From Sulfurimicrobium sp031426915 (GTDB lineage Bacteria; Pseudomonadota; Gammaproteobacteria; Burkholderiales; Sulfuricellaceae), in the NCBI GenBank assembly GCA_031426915.1, contig JASJPB010000035.1:1-64000 (forward strand): 64,000 nucleotides of DNA, written 5' to 3'. Position 1 is the first letter of the stretch. Each line of letters opens with the position of its first letter. Below are positions 9,427-18,490 of the stretch, one piece after another. The notes under the pieces were generated by a model. It was not told the DNA's origin. It saw only the letters and a program-made list of their open reading frames with translations, and searched no databases. Position numbers and translations under genes: made by a program.

Positions 9427-10395
9427 ATGGATCGTACCGAACGTTTTTACAAGATCGACCAGTTGCTCAACGACCGGAGCGTGGTGCACATCGACACCTT
9501 TCTGGAAGATCTGGGCATCTCGCTCGCCACCTTCAAGCGCGACCTCGAATACATGCGCGAACGGCTCAATGCGCCCATCCAGTGGGACCGCGAAGCCGGC
9601 GGCTACCGCTACGGCCAGCCCGACGCCCTCGCGCCCAGCTTCGCCCTGCCCGGCCTGTGGTTCAACCCGGGCGAAGTGCACGCCCTGCTCACCATGCAGC
9701 ACCTGCTTTCCAACCTCGAACCCGGCCTGCTGGCGGGCCACATCAAACCCCTCCAGGCGCGCCTGAAAGCACTGCTGGAAAGCCGCGACCATTCCGCCGA
9801 GGAAGTGGAAACCCGCTTCCGCATCGTCCACGCCGCCCGACGCCAGGTCACCACCACCCACTTCGAAGTCATCGCCTCCGCCACCCTGAGCCGCAAACGC
9901 CTCAAGATTCGCCACTACAGCCGCCAGAGCGGGGAAGAATCGGAACGCATCGTTTCCCCCCAGCAACTGGTCTACTACCGCGACAACTGGTATGTGGACA
10001 CTTGGTGCCACCTGCGCGAGGGCATACGCAGCTTCTCCATCGACGCCATCCGCCACGCCGAAATGCAGGAAGGAAAGGTGAAGGAACTGCCCAGATCGAA
10101 GTTGAAGGAAGTATTGGAAAGCGGCTACGGCATTTTTTCCGGCAAGGAAGTTACATGGGCCAGGCTGCGCTTCTCCCCCGAACGCGCGCGCTGGGTCGCC
10201 AACGAATTGTGGCACCCGAAGCAGAAAGGTAAATTCGACCAGGACGGTCACTACTTGCTGGAGCTGCCCTACAACGACGATCGGGAACTGGTCATGGACA
10301 TCATGCGCCATGGGGCACAAGTGGAAGTGATCGCGCCTGAGCAGCTACGCGAACGGGTACGGCAGGAACTCGGGACTGCGCTGGCACGCTACTGA
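9427..10395 (+). CDS. WYL-domain transcriptional regulator (YafY-like)
   Basis: Protein of 322 residues with an N-terminal DeoR-type winged helix-turn-helix (about 1-60), a WYL domain in the middle (WYVDTWCHLREGIRSFSID region, about 185-205) and a C-terminal WCX extension (LWHPKQKGKFDQDGHYLLEL region). WYL proteins bind a small molecule or nucleic acid ligand and act as repressors or activators. It is transcribed divergently from the small gene and HD hydrolase operon with a gap of about 80 bp holding both promoters, so self-regulation and control of that operon are likely. Confidence 0.9.
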   Translation: MDRTERFYKIDQLLNDRSVVHIDTFLEDLGISLATFKRDLEYMRERLNAPIQWDREAGGYRYGQPDALAPSFALPGLWFNPGEVHALLTMQHLLSNLEPGLLAGHIKPLQARLKALLESRDHSAEEVETRFRIVHAARRQVTTTHFEVIASATLSRKRLKIRHYSRQSGEESERIVSPQQLVYYRDNWYVDTWCHLREGIRSFSIDAIRHAEMQEGKVKELPRSKLKEVLESGYGIFSGKEVTWARLRFSPERARWVANELWHPKQKGKFDQDGHYLLELPYNDDRELVMDIMRHGAQVEVIAPEQLRERVRQELGTALARY

Positions 10396-10427
10396 GCCTT
10401 GAAATATCCAACATCATCCCGGAACTG

Positions 10428-10447
10428 GCTCATGCCATGAGCTTTTT
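10428..10447 (+). terminator. Weak rho-independent terminator after the WYL gene
   Basis: GCTCA and TGAGC arms around a 5-nt loop are followed at once by five T residues. The stem is short, so termination may be partial. It lies 32 bp after the WYL stop and before the 37-codon ORF. Confidence 0.5.
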
Positions 10448-10492
10448 GACCTGCATACTGGCCCCGTGAATCTAACCAACGGAGCCGATATC

Positions 10493-10606
10493 ATGAGAAT
10501 GAAAAGCCAAACACAGTGCATGCAGGTCTATTTGCGGGATCCTGATTTCTGGGTATTTGTGGTTTCGCTCGCCTTGGCACCCCTGGTGCTGTTCAACATC
10601 CTTTGA
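10493..10606 (+). CDS. Possible 37-residue single-span membrane protein
   Basis: An ATG at 10493 is preceded by GGAG with 8-nt spacing. The frame encodes MRMKSQTQCMQVYLRDPDFW followed by a hydrophobic stretch (VFVVSLALAPLVLFNIL) that fits one membrane span, ending at TGA 10604-10606. It sits alone between the WYL gene and dsrA (convergent). Good ribosome spacing and a protein-like N-in topology support it, but such a short frame can arise by chance. Function unknown. Confidence 0.5.
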   Translation: MRMKSQTQCMQVYLRDPDFWVFVVSLALAPLVLFNIL

Positions 10607-10737
10607 ACCTCACCTGTTTTACATGAACCAGCCTCCCCTTCCGGATCGGTCACATACACGGCACAGGCAATACACGGTGCGAAGCGCACCTACCGGGTCG
10701 CATCATGACACGACATCTGGGCGGCGTATCGGCAACG

Positions 10738-12030
10738 TCAGGCAGAAGCGCGTTTATTCCATTTTTCCGCTTCCTCCTCCCATTCATCCATCCTGACGTA
10801 GGGATTCATTCTGGGATGGTTGATCATTTCCGGGCTGATGCCGAGCCCGATGCCTTCGAGAAAATTCACCAGGCCGATACGCTCGATCATTTCGCCGGTG
10901 CGCTCGTGCTCCAGGGCGTTCTCCGCGAAGAAGTCGAGGACGCTGCGCGACAGCTCCTGCAGCTTCTCGAAATCCTCCTCCGTTTCCAGCTTCATGAAAG
11001 GAATTACCACGCTCCCCATGGTGGCGCCGATCTTCAACACCCCTTTGCCGCCCACCAGGATGGTCACGCCCTTGTCCTTGCCGGGCAGCAGCGCGCCGGG
11101 CATCACGTTGAGACAATGCATGCAGCGCACGCAATCGTGGTTCTCGATCTGCAACACGTGCTCGTCATCCACCGCCACGTTGGAAAGGCTGGCCCCTGAG
11201 ACCACTTCCTCTTTCTTGTGCAAGGTAATCGCCTGGGTGGGGCATTTTCTGATCACGTCGTTGACCAGTTTTTCCATGCCGTGGGTCTTCAGGTAGTCGC
11301 GCGCCAAGGGCTCGTTGACCTGGATATTGTCGCGCCATGTGCCTATGGTGGCCATGTCCGAGCGCTGGATCGAATTCACGCAGTCATTCGGACATCCGGA
11401 GAATTTGAACTTGAACTTGTAAGGCAGGGACGGACGGTGCATGTCGTCCAGGTTGCTGTTGATCACAGTGCGCAAGGCCTTCGCCTCGTCGAAGCAGGAC
11501 ATTTCGCAACGCGCTGCGCCAACGCACGACATCGAGGTACGCAAGGCAGGCCCCGCGCCGCCCAGGTCGAAACCCATGGCATTGATTTCTTCCCAGGCGG
11601 GCTGAAGTTTCTCGCTCGACACACCCTGGAACATGATGTCGCCAGACTGGCCGTGGAAAGCGATCAGGCCCGAGCCGTATTTTTCCCAGATATCGGCGAA
11701 TTTGCGCAGCGTGGCGGTATCGTAGTGCATCCCCGCCGGCGGCTGCACCCGCAGCGTATGGAATTCGGCCGCATCGGGGAACAGCGGCTTGTCGTTCTCG
11801 TCCTTGAGCTCGGTGAAGCGCGGAATGACACCGCCGCCGTAGCCGAAAACGCCCACGGTGCCGCCCTTCCAGAAACCCTTGCGGGTCTTGTAGGAACGCT
11901 CAAGCTGCCCCAGCACACCGGCCGCCATGGGAATGGTTTCCGCCAGGCGCTTGAGACCCGTGACGAAGCTGGGCCAGGGTCCGGATTCCAGCTGGTCCAG
12001 CATGGGAGTGGCCGATTCTTTCTTGCTCAT
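10738..12030 (-). CDS. dsrA: Dissimilatory sulfite reductase, alpha subunit (solitary)
   Basis: Cytoplasmic sirohaem/Fe-S enzyme subunit of 430 residues. The sirohaem-[4Fe-4S] ligands appear as C169-x5-C175 and C213-x3-C217 (SGCPNDC), the spacing known for DsrA. An inserted ferredoxin domain carries KCPTQAI and CVRCMHC with the MP dipeptide typical of DsrA. The start at 12030 has AAGGAGAACGAA directly upstream; an in-frame ATG at 12075 lacks a ribosome site. In sulfur oxidisers the oxidative DsrAB oxidises persulfide sulfur to sulfite. Here dsrB, dsrEFH, dsrC and dsrMKJOP are all absent from both sides, so the subunit is either separated from its partner or a second copy. Convergent with the small ORF. 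Confidence 0.88.
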   Translation of the reverse strand: MSKKESATPMLDQLESGPWPSFVTGLKRLAETIPMAAGVLGQLERSYKTRKGFWKGGTVGVFGYGGGVIPRFTELKDENDKPLFPDAAEFHTLRVQPPAGMHYDTATLRKFADIWEKYGSGLIAFHGQSGDIMFQGVSSEKLQPAWEEINAMGFDLGGAGPALRTSMSCVGAARCEMSCFDEAKALRTVINSNLDDMHRPSLPYKFKFKFSGCPNDCVNSIQRSDMATIGTWRDNIQVNEPLARDYLKTHGMEKLVNDVIRKCPTQAITLHKKEEVVSGASLSNVAVDDEHVLQIENHDCVRCMHCLNVMPGALLPGKDKGVTILVGGKGVLKIGATMGSVVIPFMKLETEEDFEKLQELSRSVLDFFAENALEHERTGEMIERIGLVNFLEGIGLGISPEMINHPRMNPYVRMDEWEEEAEKWNKRASA

Positions 12031-12320
12031 TTCGTTCTCCTTCGATCGTGATTTAATTGCGCCAATAAATAACAATTCTCATCTACAGTTATGTAGCAAG
12101 GTAGTATTTGGAGAGGGGGATAGCGATACAGTGAAGTGCGTATTTTTACGCTACGGAATCAGTAAGCGATTGCCGAGAGAGTTCCGGCTTTCGCCCCAGA
12201 TTGTTTTTTGTCGGACTGGTCTTCTATAAGACATATAAGTATACTGGCTGCTTTTATCCGAATTTAGTTGCACAATTCACAAACCGATCACGCATATAAC
12301 AGGCACTCAGGGGTGACGAC

Positions 12321-15116
12321 ATGACCGATAGCAATAAATACGTTTATGAATTCGAACAGGGCGACGGCAAAAACAAGATGCTGCTGGGCGGCAAGGGCGC
12401 CAATCTGTGCGAGATGACGCAGATCGGGCTCAATGTGCCCCCGGGTTTTACCGTTACCACCGAGGCCTGTATCGCCTATCTTGACAAGAACCATCTGCCG
12501 GACGGGCTGATGGACGTGATCAAGACCCACATGACGGCGCTGGAAAAGAAAACCGGCAAGGGTTTCGGCAGCGGCGAAAACCCGCTCCTGGTTTCGGTGC
12601 GTTCCGGTTCGTCGATGTCGATGCCGGGCATGATGGACACCATTCTCAACCTCGGCCTCAATGAAACCTCGCTGCAGGGCCTCATCAAGCAGACTGCCAA
12701 CGAACGCTTCGCCTATGACGCCTACCGCCGCTTCATCCAGCTGTTCGGCAAGATCGCGCTGGGTATCGGCGATGAGCATTTCGACGAACACATGGTGGCG
12801 ATCAAGAGAAAATACGGCGCGCCGCAGGACGTCGATCTTAACGCCAGGCACCTCAAGGAACTGACCGGCGAGTTTCTCGCCATCGTCGAGCGCCATACCG
12901 GCAAACCCTTCCCGCAGGACCCCTACGAGCAGCTGGAAATCGCCACCGGTGCGGTGTTCCGCTCCTGGGGCGGCAAGCGCGCGGTGGACTACCGCAAGCA
13001 GTTCAAGATCACCAAGGACCAGGCCAACGGCACCGCCGTCAACGTCTGCACCATGGTATTCGGCAACATGGGCAACGATTCCGGCACCGGCGTCGGCTTC
13101 ACGCGCAACCCCGGTACCGGCGAGAACGTGATCTACGGCGAATACCTGGTCAACGCCCAGGGCGAGGACGTGGTGGCGGGCATCCGCACCCCCAAGCCGA
13201 TCGCCGAGATGGAACAGGAAATGCCGGACATCTACCTGCAACTGATGGAACTGCACAACCGCCTGGAATCCCATTACCACGAAGTGCAGGATTTCGAATT
13301 CACCATCGAGAAGGGCATCCTCTACTGCCTGCAAACCCGCAACGGCAAGATGAATGCCCGCGCCATGGTGCGCACCTCGGTGGAAATGTTCCACGAAGGG
13401 CTGATTTCCCGGGAACGCGCGCTGCTGCGTGTCGAACCCGCCGTGCTGGAACAGTTGCTGGTGCCGCAACTTTCCCCCAACTTCCATGGAAAATCGCTGG
13501 CACAAGGCCTTCCCGCCTCGCCCGGCGCTGCTTCCGGCAAGATCGTGTTCGACGCGGACAGCGCCGAAATCCGCGGCCGTGCCGGCGAGAAGATCATCCT
13601 GGTACGCGAGGAAACCAAACCGGAGGATATTCACGGCTTTTTCCAGGCCCAGGGCATCCTGACCAGCCGTGGCGGCAAGACCTCGCACGCCGCCGTGGTG
13701 GCGCGCGGCATGGGCAAGCCCTGCGTCTCGGGTTGCGAGCAGATCGTGATCAACGACCTGCTGCGTAGCGCCCAGATCGGCGAAACCACGCTGCATGAAG
13801 GCGATGTCATCACCATCGACGGCGGCACCGGCCATGTCTACGCCGGCGAAGTGCCAACCGTGGAAGCCGAATTCTCCGAGGAAATGTCCACCCTGCTGGC
13901 CTGGGCCGACGAGGTGGCGCGCCTCAAGGTCATGGCCAACGCCGACACCCCGCATGACGCTGCCCGCGCCCGCGAGTTCGGCGCCATGGGCATCGGCCTG
14001 TGCCGCACCGAGCGCATGTTCAACAGCACCGACCGCCTGCCCATCGTGCAGGAAATGATCCTGGCGGAAACGGTGGAGCTGCGCCAGGCCGCGCTGGACC
14101 GCCTGCTGCCGATCCAGCGTGCCGACTTCAAGGGCATCTTCAAGGCCATGAAGGGACTGCCGGTGACGGTGCGCCTGCTCGATCCGCCGATGCACGAGTT
14201 CCTGCCCACGGCGGCACAGCTCGAGCTTGAAATCGCCCATCTGCACCAGTTGCGCGACACCATCAAGGGCCTGGAAGAATTGCCGGACACCCTCAAACTG
14301 CTCAACCCCAAGCTCTACCAGCAATATTCGGACGGGCTGACGAAACTAATGGGCGGCCTGCATACCTTCAAGGAATCGCACCTGGAAGAAGATGTGATCA
14401 GCAGGAAGGAAAAAGTCCTCAAAAAGGTGCGCGCCCTGGCCGAAGTCAACCCCATGCTGGGTCATCGCGGCGTGCGGCTGGGGATTACCTATCCCGAGAT
14501 CTACTCGATGCAGATCCAGGCCATCCTGGAAGCGGCCGCGCTGTGCGCCAAGGAGGGCATCGAAATCTACCCCGAAATCATGGTGCCGCAAGTGGCCACG
14601 GTGGAGGAACTGGGGCGCATCCACAGCTATGTGCAGCGCATCCACAAGGTGGTCGAACTCACCCACGGCATCAACGTGAAATTCAAGTTCGGCTCCATGC
14701 TGGAAGTCGTGCGTGCCTGCCTGCGCGCCGGACGCATGGCCGAGATGGCCGAGTTCTTCTCCTTCGGCACCAACGACCTGACCCAGGCCACCTTCTCCTT
14801 CAGCCGCGAGGACGCGGAAAACAAGTTCCTGCCCGCCTATAACGAAACCGGCATCCTGCAGGACAACCCGTTCGAGGTGCTGGACATCAAGGGCGTGGGA
14901 CAGCTGATGAAAATGGCGGTGGAGCGGGGCCGCGCCACCCGGCCGGACCTGAAGATGGGCATTTGCGGCGAGCATGGAGGGCACCCCGGCTCGATCCACT
15001 TCTGTCACAGCATCGGACTAAGCTACGTGTCCTGTTCCGGCCCGCGCGTGCCGATTGCGCGCCTGGCGGCGGCGCAGGCCAAGCTGCTGGAAGCGGAGTA
15101 CAAAGACCTGAGCTGA
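12321..15116 (+). CDS. ppdK: Pyruvate, phosphate dikinase
   Basis: Cytoplasmic enzyme interconverting pyruvate + ATP + Pi and PEP + AMP + PPi; 931 residues. The N-terminal ATP-grasp domain begins with LGGKGANLCEM. The swivelling phosphohistidine domain has SRGGKTSHAAVVARGMGKP, and the C-terminal PEP/pyruvate domain ends with the active-site Cys in GICGEHGGHPGS. The ATG at 12321 follows AGGGGTGACGAC. The gene is single, with its own terminator 47 bp after the stop. It would allow gluconeogenic flow or PPi-linked glycolysis. A 678-residue antisense frame here is only a codon-bias shadow. Confidence 0.97.
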   Translation: MTDSNKYVYEFEQGDGKNKMLLGGKGANLCEMTQIGLNVPPGFTVTTEACIAYLDKNHLPDGLMDVIKTHMTALEKKTGKGFGSGENPLLVSVRSGSSMSMPGMMDTILNLGLNETSLQGLIKQTANERFAYDAYRRFIQLFGKIALGIGDEHFDEHMVAIKRKYGAPQDVDLNARHLKELTGEFLAIVERHTGKPFPQDPYEQLEIATGAVFRSWGGKRAVDYRKQFKITKDQANGTAVNVCTMVFGNMGNDSGTGVGFTRNPGTGENVIYGEYLVNAQGEDVVAGIRTPKPIAEMEQEMPDIYLQLMELHNRLESHYHEVQDFEFTIEKGILYCLQTRNGKMNARAMVRTSVEMFHEGLISRERALLRVEPAVLEQLLVPQLSPNFHGKSLAQGLPASPGAASGKIVFDADSAEIRGRAGEKIILVREETKPEDIHGFFQAQGILTSRGGKTSHAAVVARGMGKPCVSGCEQIVINDLLRSAQIGETTLHEGDVITIDGGTGHVYAGEVPTVEAEFSEEMSTLLAWADEVARLKVMANADTPHDAARAREFGAMGIGLCRTERMFNSTDRLPIVQEMILAETVELRQAALDRLLPIQRADFKGIFKAMKGLPVTVRLLDPPMHEFLPTAAQLELEIAHLHQLRDTIKGLEELPDTLKLLNPKLYQQYSDGLTKLMGGLHTFKESHLEEDVISRKEKVLKKVRALAEVNPMLGHRGVRLGITYPEIYSMQIQAILEAAALCAKEGIEIYPEIMVPQVATVEELGRIHSYVQRIHKVVELTHGINVKFKFGSMLEVVRACLRAGRMAEMAEFFSFGTNDLTQATFSFSREDAENKFLPAYNETGILQDNPFEVLDIKGVGQLMKMAVERGRATRPDLKMGICGEHGGHPGSIHFCHSIGLSYVSCSGPRVPIARLAAAQAKLLEAEYKDLS

Positions 15117-15163
15117 CCGGCAGGACAGTCTAGTGTAGTGTTGCACGCTAAACTACATGCAAG

Positions 15164-15192
15164 CCCGCCATGGAAACGTGGCGGGTTTTTTT
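15164..15192 (+). terminator. Rho-independent terminator of ppdK
   Basis: Arms CCCGCCA (15164-15170) and TGGCGGG (15179-15185) pair perfectly around an 8-nt loop and are followed by seven T residues. Confidence 0.9.
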
Positions 15193-15531
15193 ATTCCACT
15201 ACCTTCAACCCATTCGCCAGCCCATATTCCCCATTTTTGGGGAAATACAACTTCCATCCCCATTGAGCGCCGGGATGGTTACGCTACAGGCATGCAAGCC
15301 TGTTCCTCTCGGCGTGCAAAATGCATCACTACCCAATTCCTTACCCGGATATGCAGGGAAAACCGTATATCCGCGCTCGGGTCCATGTGTAAATATGGGC
15401 TGAAAATCACTTCTGCGATTTCCCGGAAGCTTTTCATCATGCGCGACAGGAAAACGGAATTCGATCAGCGCCTGCTTCCGCCGCCTGACGAGTTCAAGGA
15501 ACCGCAGACTGGTTCCAGCAAGGGGTAAAAA
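15193..15531 (+). other. Non-coding gap between ppdK and the VTT gene
   Basis: About 340 bp. Open frames here (for example one from 15157) overlap the terminator, lack ribosome sites and show no protein-like pattern. Small inverted motifs such as CCCCATTTTTGGGG near 15229 are visible. I see no recognisable riboswitch or RNA gene; it probably holds the promoter of the 15.5-17.5 kb operon. Confidence 0.5.
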
Positions 15532-16290
15532 ATGCATCCGAATTCGACAACCTGGATTTTGAGCATGCCGAACGAAACGCCATCGCCTCCCGCTTCCCGC
15601 CCGTGGAAAAAAATGGCGCTCCTGGCGGTATTTGCCGGCGCCCTGGGATTGTTTTTCGGCTTAAGCGGCGATGAACTGCTTACGCTCGAAACCTTCAAGG
15701 CGAACCGCGCTGAGCTGCTCGATTACACCAGGCAGCACTTGTGGAGCACGGCGGCAATGATGATTGCGGCGTATATCGTTTCGACCGCCTTCAGCATCCC
15801 CGGCGCCACGGTGCTTTCTTTGGCATGCGGTTTTCTTTTCGGGCGCTGGGCGGGAATGGCGGTCATTGTTTTTTCCGCAACCATCGGTGCGACCCTGGTC
15901 TTCCTCGCCGCACGCTATATCTTCGCCGACATGGCCCGGCGCCGCATGGGCAGGCTGGCCACGGCATTGGTCGAAGGTTTCGCAGAGAATCCCTTCAACT
16001 ACCTGCTGTTCCTGCGCCTGGTACCGCTGTTTCCGTTCTGGCTGGTGAATCTGGCCCCCGCCTTCACCGCTATCCGCCTGCGCACCTATGTGCTGGCAAC
16101 CGCTATCGGCATCGTGCCGGGCAGCTTTGTGTTCGCCAATCTGGGGCAATCGCTGGGGCGCATCGAATCGGGCAGCCAGCTGCTCTCGGGCGAAACCCTC
16201 GGGGCACTCACGCTGCTGGGCCTGCTGGCGCTGATACCCGTGGTGGTCAAGAAAATTCAAAAAACAAGGAGGCAAGACCATGGCACATGA
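15532..16290 (+). CDS. VTT/DedA-type (TVP38/TMEM64 family) membrane protein
   Basis: Inner-membrane protein of 252 residues with about five or six hydrophobic segments. The VTT-domain pattern is seen as FSIPGATVLSLACGFLFG followed by FNYLLFLRLVPLFPFWLVN. The family is linked to lipid scramblase or ion-coupled transport roles, but substrate is unknown. The ATG at 15532 has AAGGGG upstream; a second ATG at 15565 is possible. The last 11 bp overlap the encapsulated ferritin gene, so the two are translationally coupled. It may contribute to the same iron or stress response, which is inference. Confidence 0.88.
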   Translation: MHPNSTTWILSMPNETPSPPASRPWKKMALLAVFAGALGLFFGLSGDELLTLETFKANRAELLDYTRQHLWSTAAMMIAAYIVSTAFSIPGATVLSLACGFLFGRWAGMAVIVFSATIGATLVFLAARYIFADMARRRMGRLATALVEGFAENPFNYLLFLRLVPLFPFWLVNLAPAFTAIRLRTYVLATAIGIVPGSFVFANLGQSLGRIESGSQLLSGETLGALTLLGLLALIPVVVKKIQKTRRQDHGT

Positions 16291-16660
16291 AGGCCTGCAC
16301 GAAAACGAGGAAAAACTGGCCCCGGCGACCCTGGATTCGCACCGCGCCATCCTTTCCCTGATGGAGGAATTCGAGGCGGTGGACTGGTATCACCAGCGCG
16401 CCGACGCCTGCGACGATGCCGAATTGCGCGCCATCCTGCTGCACAACATGCACGAGGAAATGGAGCACGCCGCCATGATCCTGGAATGGCTGCGCCGCAG
16501 CACGCCCAGACTGGACGAGATCCTGTCCACTTACCTGTTTACCCAGGGCGATATCACCCAGATGGAAAAAAAAGTGACCGGCAAGGATGCCAACACTGCG
16601 CCGAACCCGGCAGCAGCCCCGGCACCGCGCCTGACCATCGGCAGTTTGAAAGGAGTATGA
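16280..16660 (+). CDS. Encapsulated ferritin-like protein (EncFtn), encapsulin cargo
   Basis: Protein of 126 residues with two main helices. Metal-site residues of the EncFtn family are seen: Glu near 32, and an ExxH pair at 60-63 in the second helix (HNMHEEMEHAAM). EncFtn forms an annular ferroxidase that oxidises Fe(II) inside an encapsulin shell. The C-terminus is a low-complexity Ala/Pro linker ending in LTIGSLKGV, which matches the cargo-loading peptide of encapsulin systems. A strong AAGGAGG precedes the ATG. The shell gene starts 2 bp after the stop, confirming the pairing. Confidence 0.95.
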   Translation: MAHEGLHENEEKLAPATLDSHRAILSLMEEFEAVDWYHQRADACDDAELRAILLHNMHEEMEHAAMILEWLRRSTPRLDEILSTYLFTQGDITQMEKKVTGKDANTAPNPAAAPAPRLTIGSLKGV

Positions 16661-16661
16661 A

Positions 16662-17483
16662 ATGAACAACACCACCAATCTCCCGTTTGACGCCGCCATC
16701 CTGGCGCGCATGGAGGATCTGGCCGTGAGCGAGGCGAGCAAGGCCCTGACGGCAAGGCGCTTTCTGCCGGTCGACGGCCCCTTCGGCCTGGGCTACGTGG
16801 CAGCGCCGGCGGGCAACGACGACCAGCGCCAGCACATCTCACACGGCGCCACCACCATCATTTCCCGCACTATTCCGGTGCCCATGATCTTCCGTCATTT
16901 CGCCCTGAGCCGCCGCCGTATTGCCGCCCACACCGAAACGGGACACCCGCTCGACCTGAGCCAGCTTGCCCAGGCCACGCTGGAAGTCGCAGCGCGCGAG
17001 GAGGAGCTGATTTACCTCGGCGATCCCGAATTCGGCCTGGCCGGCCTGTGCACGGTCGAAAACCGCAACCACCTGGACGGCGGCGACTGGATGGACGTGG
17101 AACAGGTGCTGCGCGACGTTTTGGCCGCCGTGACCCTGTTGGACGAATCACGCTTCCACGGTCCCTTTGCGCTGGCACTGGAGGCGCGCCTTTACAACAA
17201 CCTGTTCCGGCATTATCCGGAAGGTTCGGACATGCTGCAGATCGACCACCTGAAAGGCTTGTGCGCCAACGGCATCCATAAAACCGATATCCGGGGCGCG
17301 GTGCTGGTTGCGCCGGAAGCTGGCACACTGCTCATCGGCGAGGATCTGACAGTGGATTTCACCTTCCCGGACTCAGCCCATTTCAACTTTGCCGTGCGGG
17401 AGTCCCTGGTGCTGCGCATCGACTCGCCCCGGGCGATATGCACCATCACGCCCAAGGCGCCTGCTCAACGCGCCAAAAAGTGA
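16662..17483 (+). CDS. Encapsulin shell protein (family 1)
   Basis: Protein of 273 residues with the HK97-type phage capsid fold that self-assembles into a nanocompartment. Family text is seen in FLPVDGPFGLGY near the N-terminus, the E-loop region with TIPVPMIFRHF, and the A-domain region with the FTFPDSAHFNFAVRESLVLR stretch. It lies 2 bp after the EncFtn cargo gene, whose tail carries the docking peptide. Together they store iron as mineral and limit oxidative damage. The stretch after residue 260 is basic and probably flexible. Confidence 0.95.
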   Translation: MNNTTNLPFDAAILARMEDLAVSEASKALTARRFLPVDGPFGLGYVAAPAGNDDQRQHISHGATTIISRTIPVPMIFRHFALSRRRIAAHTETGHPLDLSQLAQATLEVAAREEELIYLGDPEFGLAGLCTVENRNHLDGGDWMDVEQVLRDVLAAVTLLDESRFHGPFALALEARLYNNLFRHYPEGSDMLQIDHLKGLCANGIHKTDIRGAVLVAPEAGTLLIGEDLTVDFTFPDSAHFNFAVRESLVLRIDSPRAICTITPKAPAQRAKK

Positions 17484-17516
17484 ATCCGACTTCGCGTTTG
17501 TATTCAGGAAAATCCC

Positions 17517-18479
17517 ATGCACGCCACCTTGCCGCTGCTCCAGGCATTTCCCTTTCCGCCCCTGCGCCGCGCGCGACTGGAAACGCTGCAAGTGAATCTC
17601 GGCTACCGCTGCAACCAGCAGTGCGTCCACTGCCACGTCGACGCCGGCCCGAAGCGCAAGGAGGAGATGGATCATGCCACCGTGGAGCAGGTGATCGACT
17701 ACATGCAGACCATGGAAGCGACGACCCTCGACATCACCGGCGGCGCGCCTGAGCTCAACCCGAATTTCCGCTACCTGGTGCAGTTCGCACACGCCATGAA
17801 CATACACGTCATGGATCGCTGCAATCTCACCATCCTGAACGAACCCGGACAGGAAGATCTGGGCGGATTCCTGGCGCAGCATGAAGTTGAAATCGTCGCC
17901 TCCCTGCCCTGCTACCTGGAAAGCAATGTCGACCAGCAACGCGGCAAGGGCGTCTACCAGCGCAGCATCGAAGCCCTCAAACAGCTCAACCGGCTCGGCT
18001 ACGGCCTGGCGGACAACCGCCTGCGCCTGAATCTGGTCTACAACCCGCAGGGTCCCAGCCTGCCGCCCCGGCAGGAGGCGCTGGAAGCGGATTACAAAAC
18101 CCGCCTGTGGCAAGACCACGGCATCGTTTTCGACCAGCTTTACGTCCTGACCAACATGCCAATAAAACGCTTCGGCAGCACGCTGGTTTCAACCGGACAA
18201 TTCGCCCCCTACATGCGCCTGCTGCTGGAATCCCAGCAGAGCAGCAACCTCGATTCCGTGATGTGCCGCTCGCTGGTGAGCGTGGACTGGCAAGGCTACA
18301 TCTACGACTGCGACTTCAACCAGATGCTGGGACTGCCGCTGGCACTCGACGGCAAGCCCCGCGTCCACATCTCGGAGCTGGCGCACATGAAACTGGAAAA
18401 AAACCCCGTCGCGACCCGCGGCCACTGCTATGCCTGTATCGCAGGCCAGGGCTGCGGCTGCGGCGGCGCGCTGGGCTGA
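17517..18479 (+). CDS. arsS: ArsS-type radical SAM protein (arsenosugar biosynthesis family)
   Basis: Protein of 320 residues. The radical SAM cluster ligands are C32, C36 and C39 (CNQQCVHCHVDAGP), followed by the GG motif in DITGGAPELNP. The C-terminus has a Cys-rich domain (HCYACIAGQGCGCGG). The arrangement matches ArsS, proposed to add the ribosyl-type group of SAM to dimethylarsenic species, and some homologues are selenoproteins. It starts 33 bp after encapsulin. Two glycosyltransferases of the families named for arsenosugar synthesis follow. No arsM methyltransferase is seen in the window, so the natural substrate could differ. Confidence 0.88.
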   Translation: MHATLPLLQAFPFPPLRRARLETLQVNLGYRCNQQCVHCHVDAGPKRKEEMDHATVEQVIDYMQTMEATTLDITGGAPELNPNFRYLVQFAHAMNIHVMDRCNLTILNEPGQEDLGGFLAQHEVEIVASLPCYLESNVDQQRGKGVYQRSIEALKQLNRLGYGLADNRLRLNLVYNPQGPSLPPRQEALEADYKTRLWQDHGIVFDQLYVLTNMPIKRFGSTLVSTGQFAPYMRLLLESQQSSNLDSVMCRSLVSVDWQGYIYDCDFNQMLGLPLALDGKPRVHISELAHMKLEKNPVATRGHCYACIAGQGCGCGGALG

Positions 18480-18490
18480 GCAAACGGCGC

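Noticed and set aside
12288..14324. 678-residue open frame antisense to ppdK
   Set aside because: It mirrors the codon bias of a clearly real gene, has a His/Gly/Gln-rich composition typical of shadow frames, and no ribosome site or family.
15157..15528. 123-residue frame after ppdK
   Set aside because: It begins inside the region of the ppdK terminator, has no ribosome site and no recognisable pattern.
15200..15530. Possible riboswitch (c-di-GMP or Mo-cofactor type) before the VTT gene
   Set aside because: Short paired words are present, but the conserved cores of these riboswitch classes are not found.
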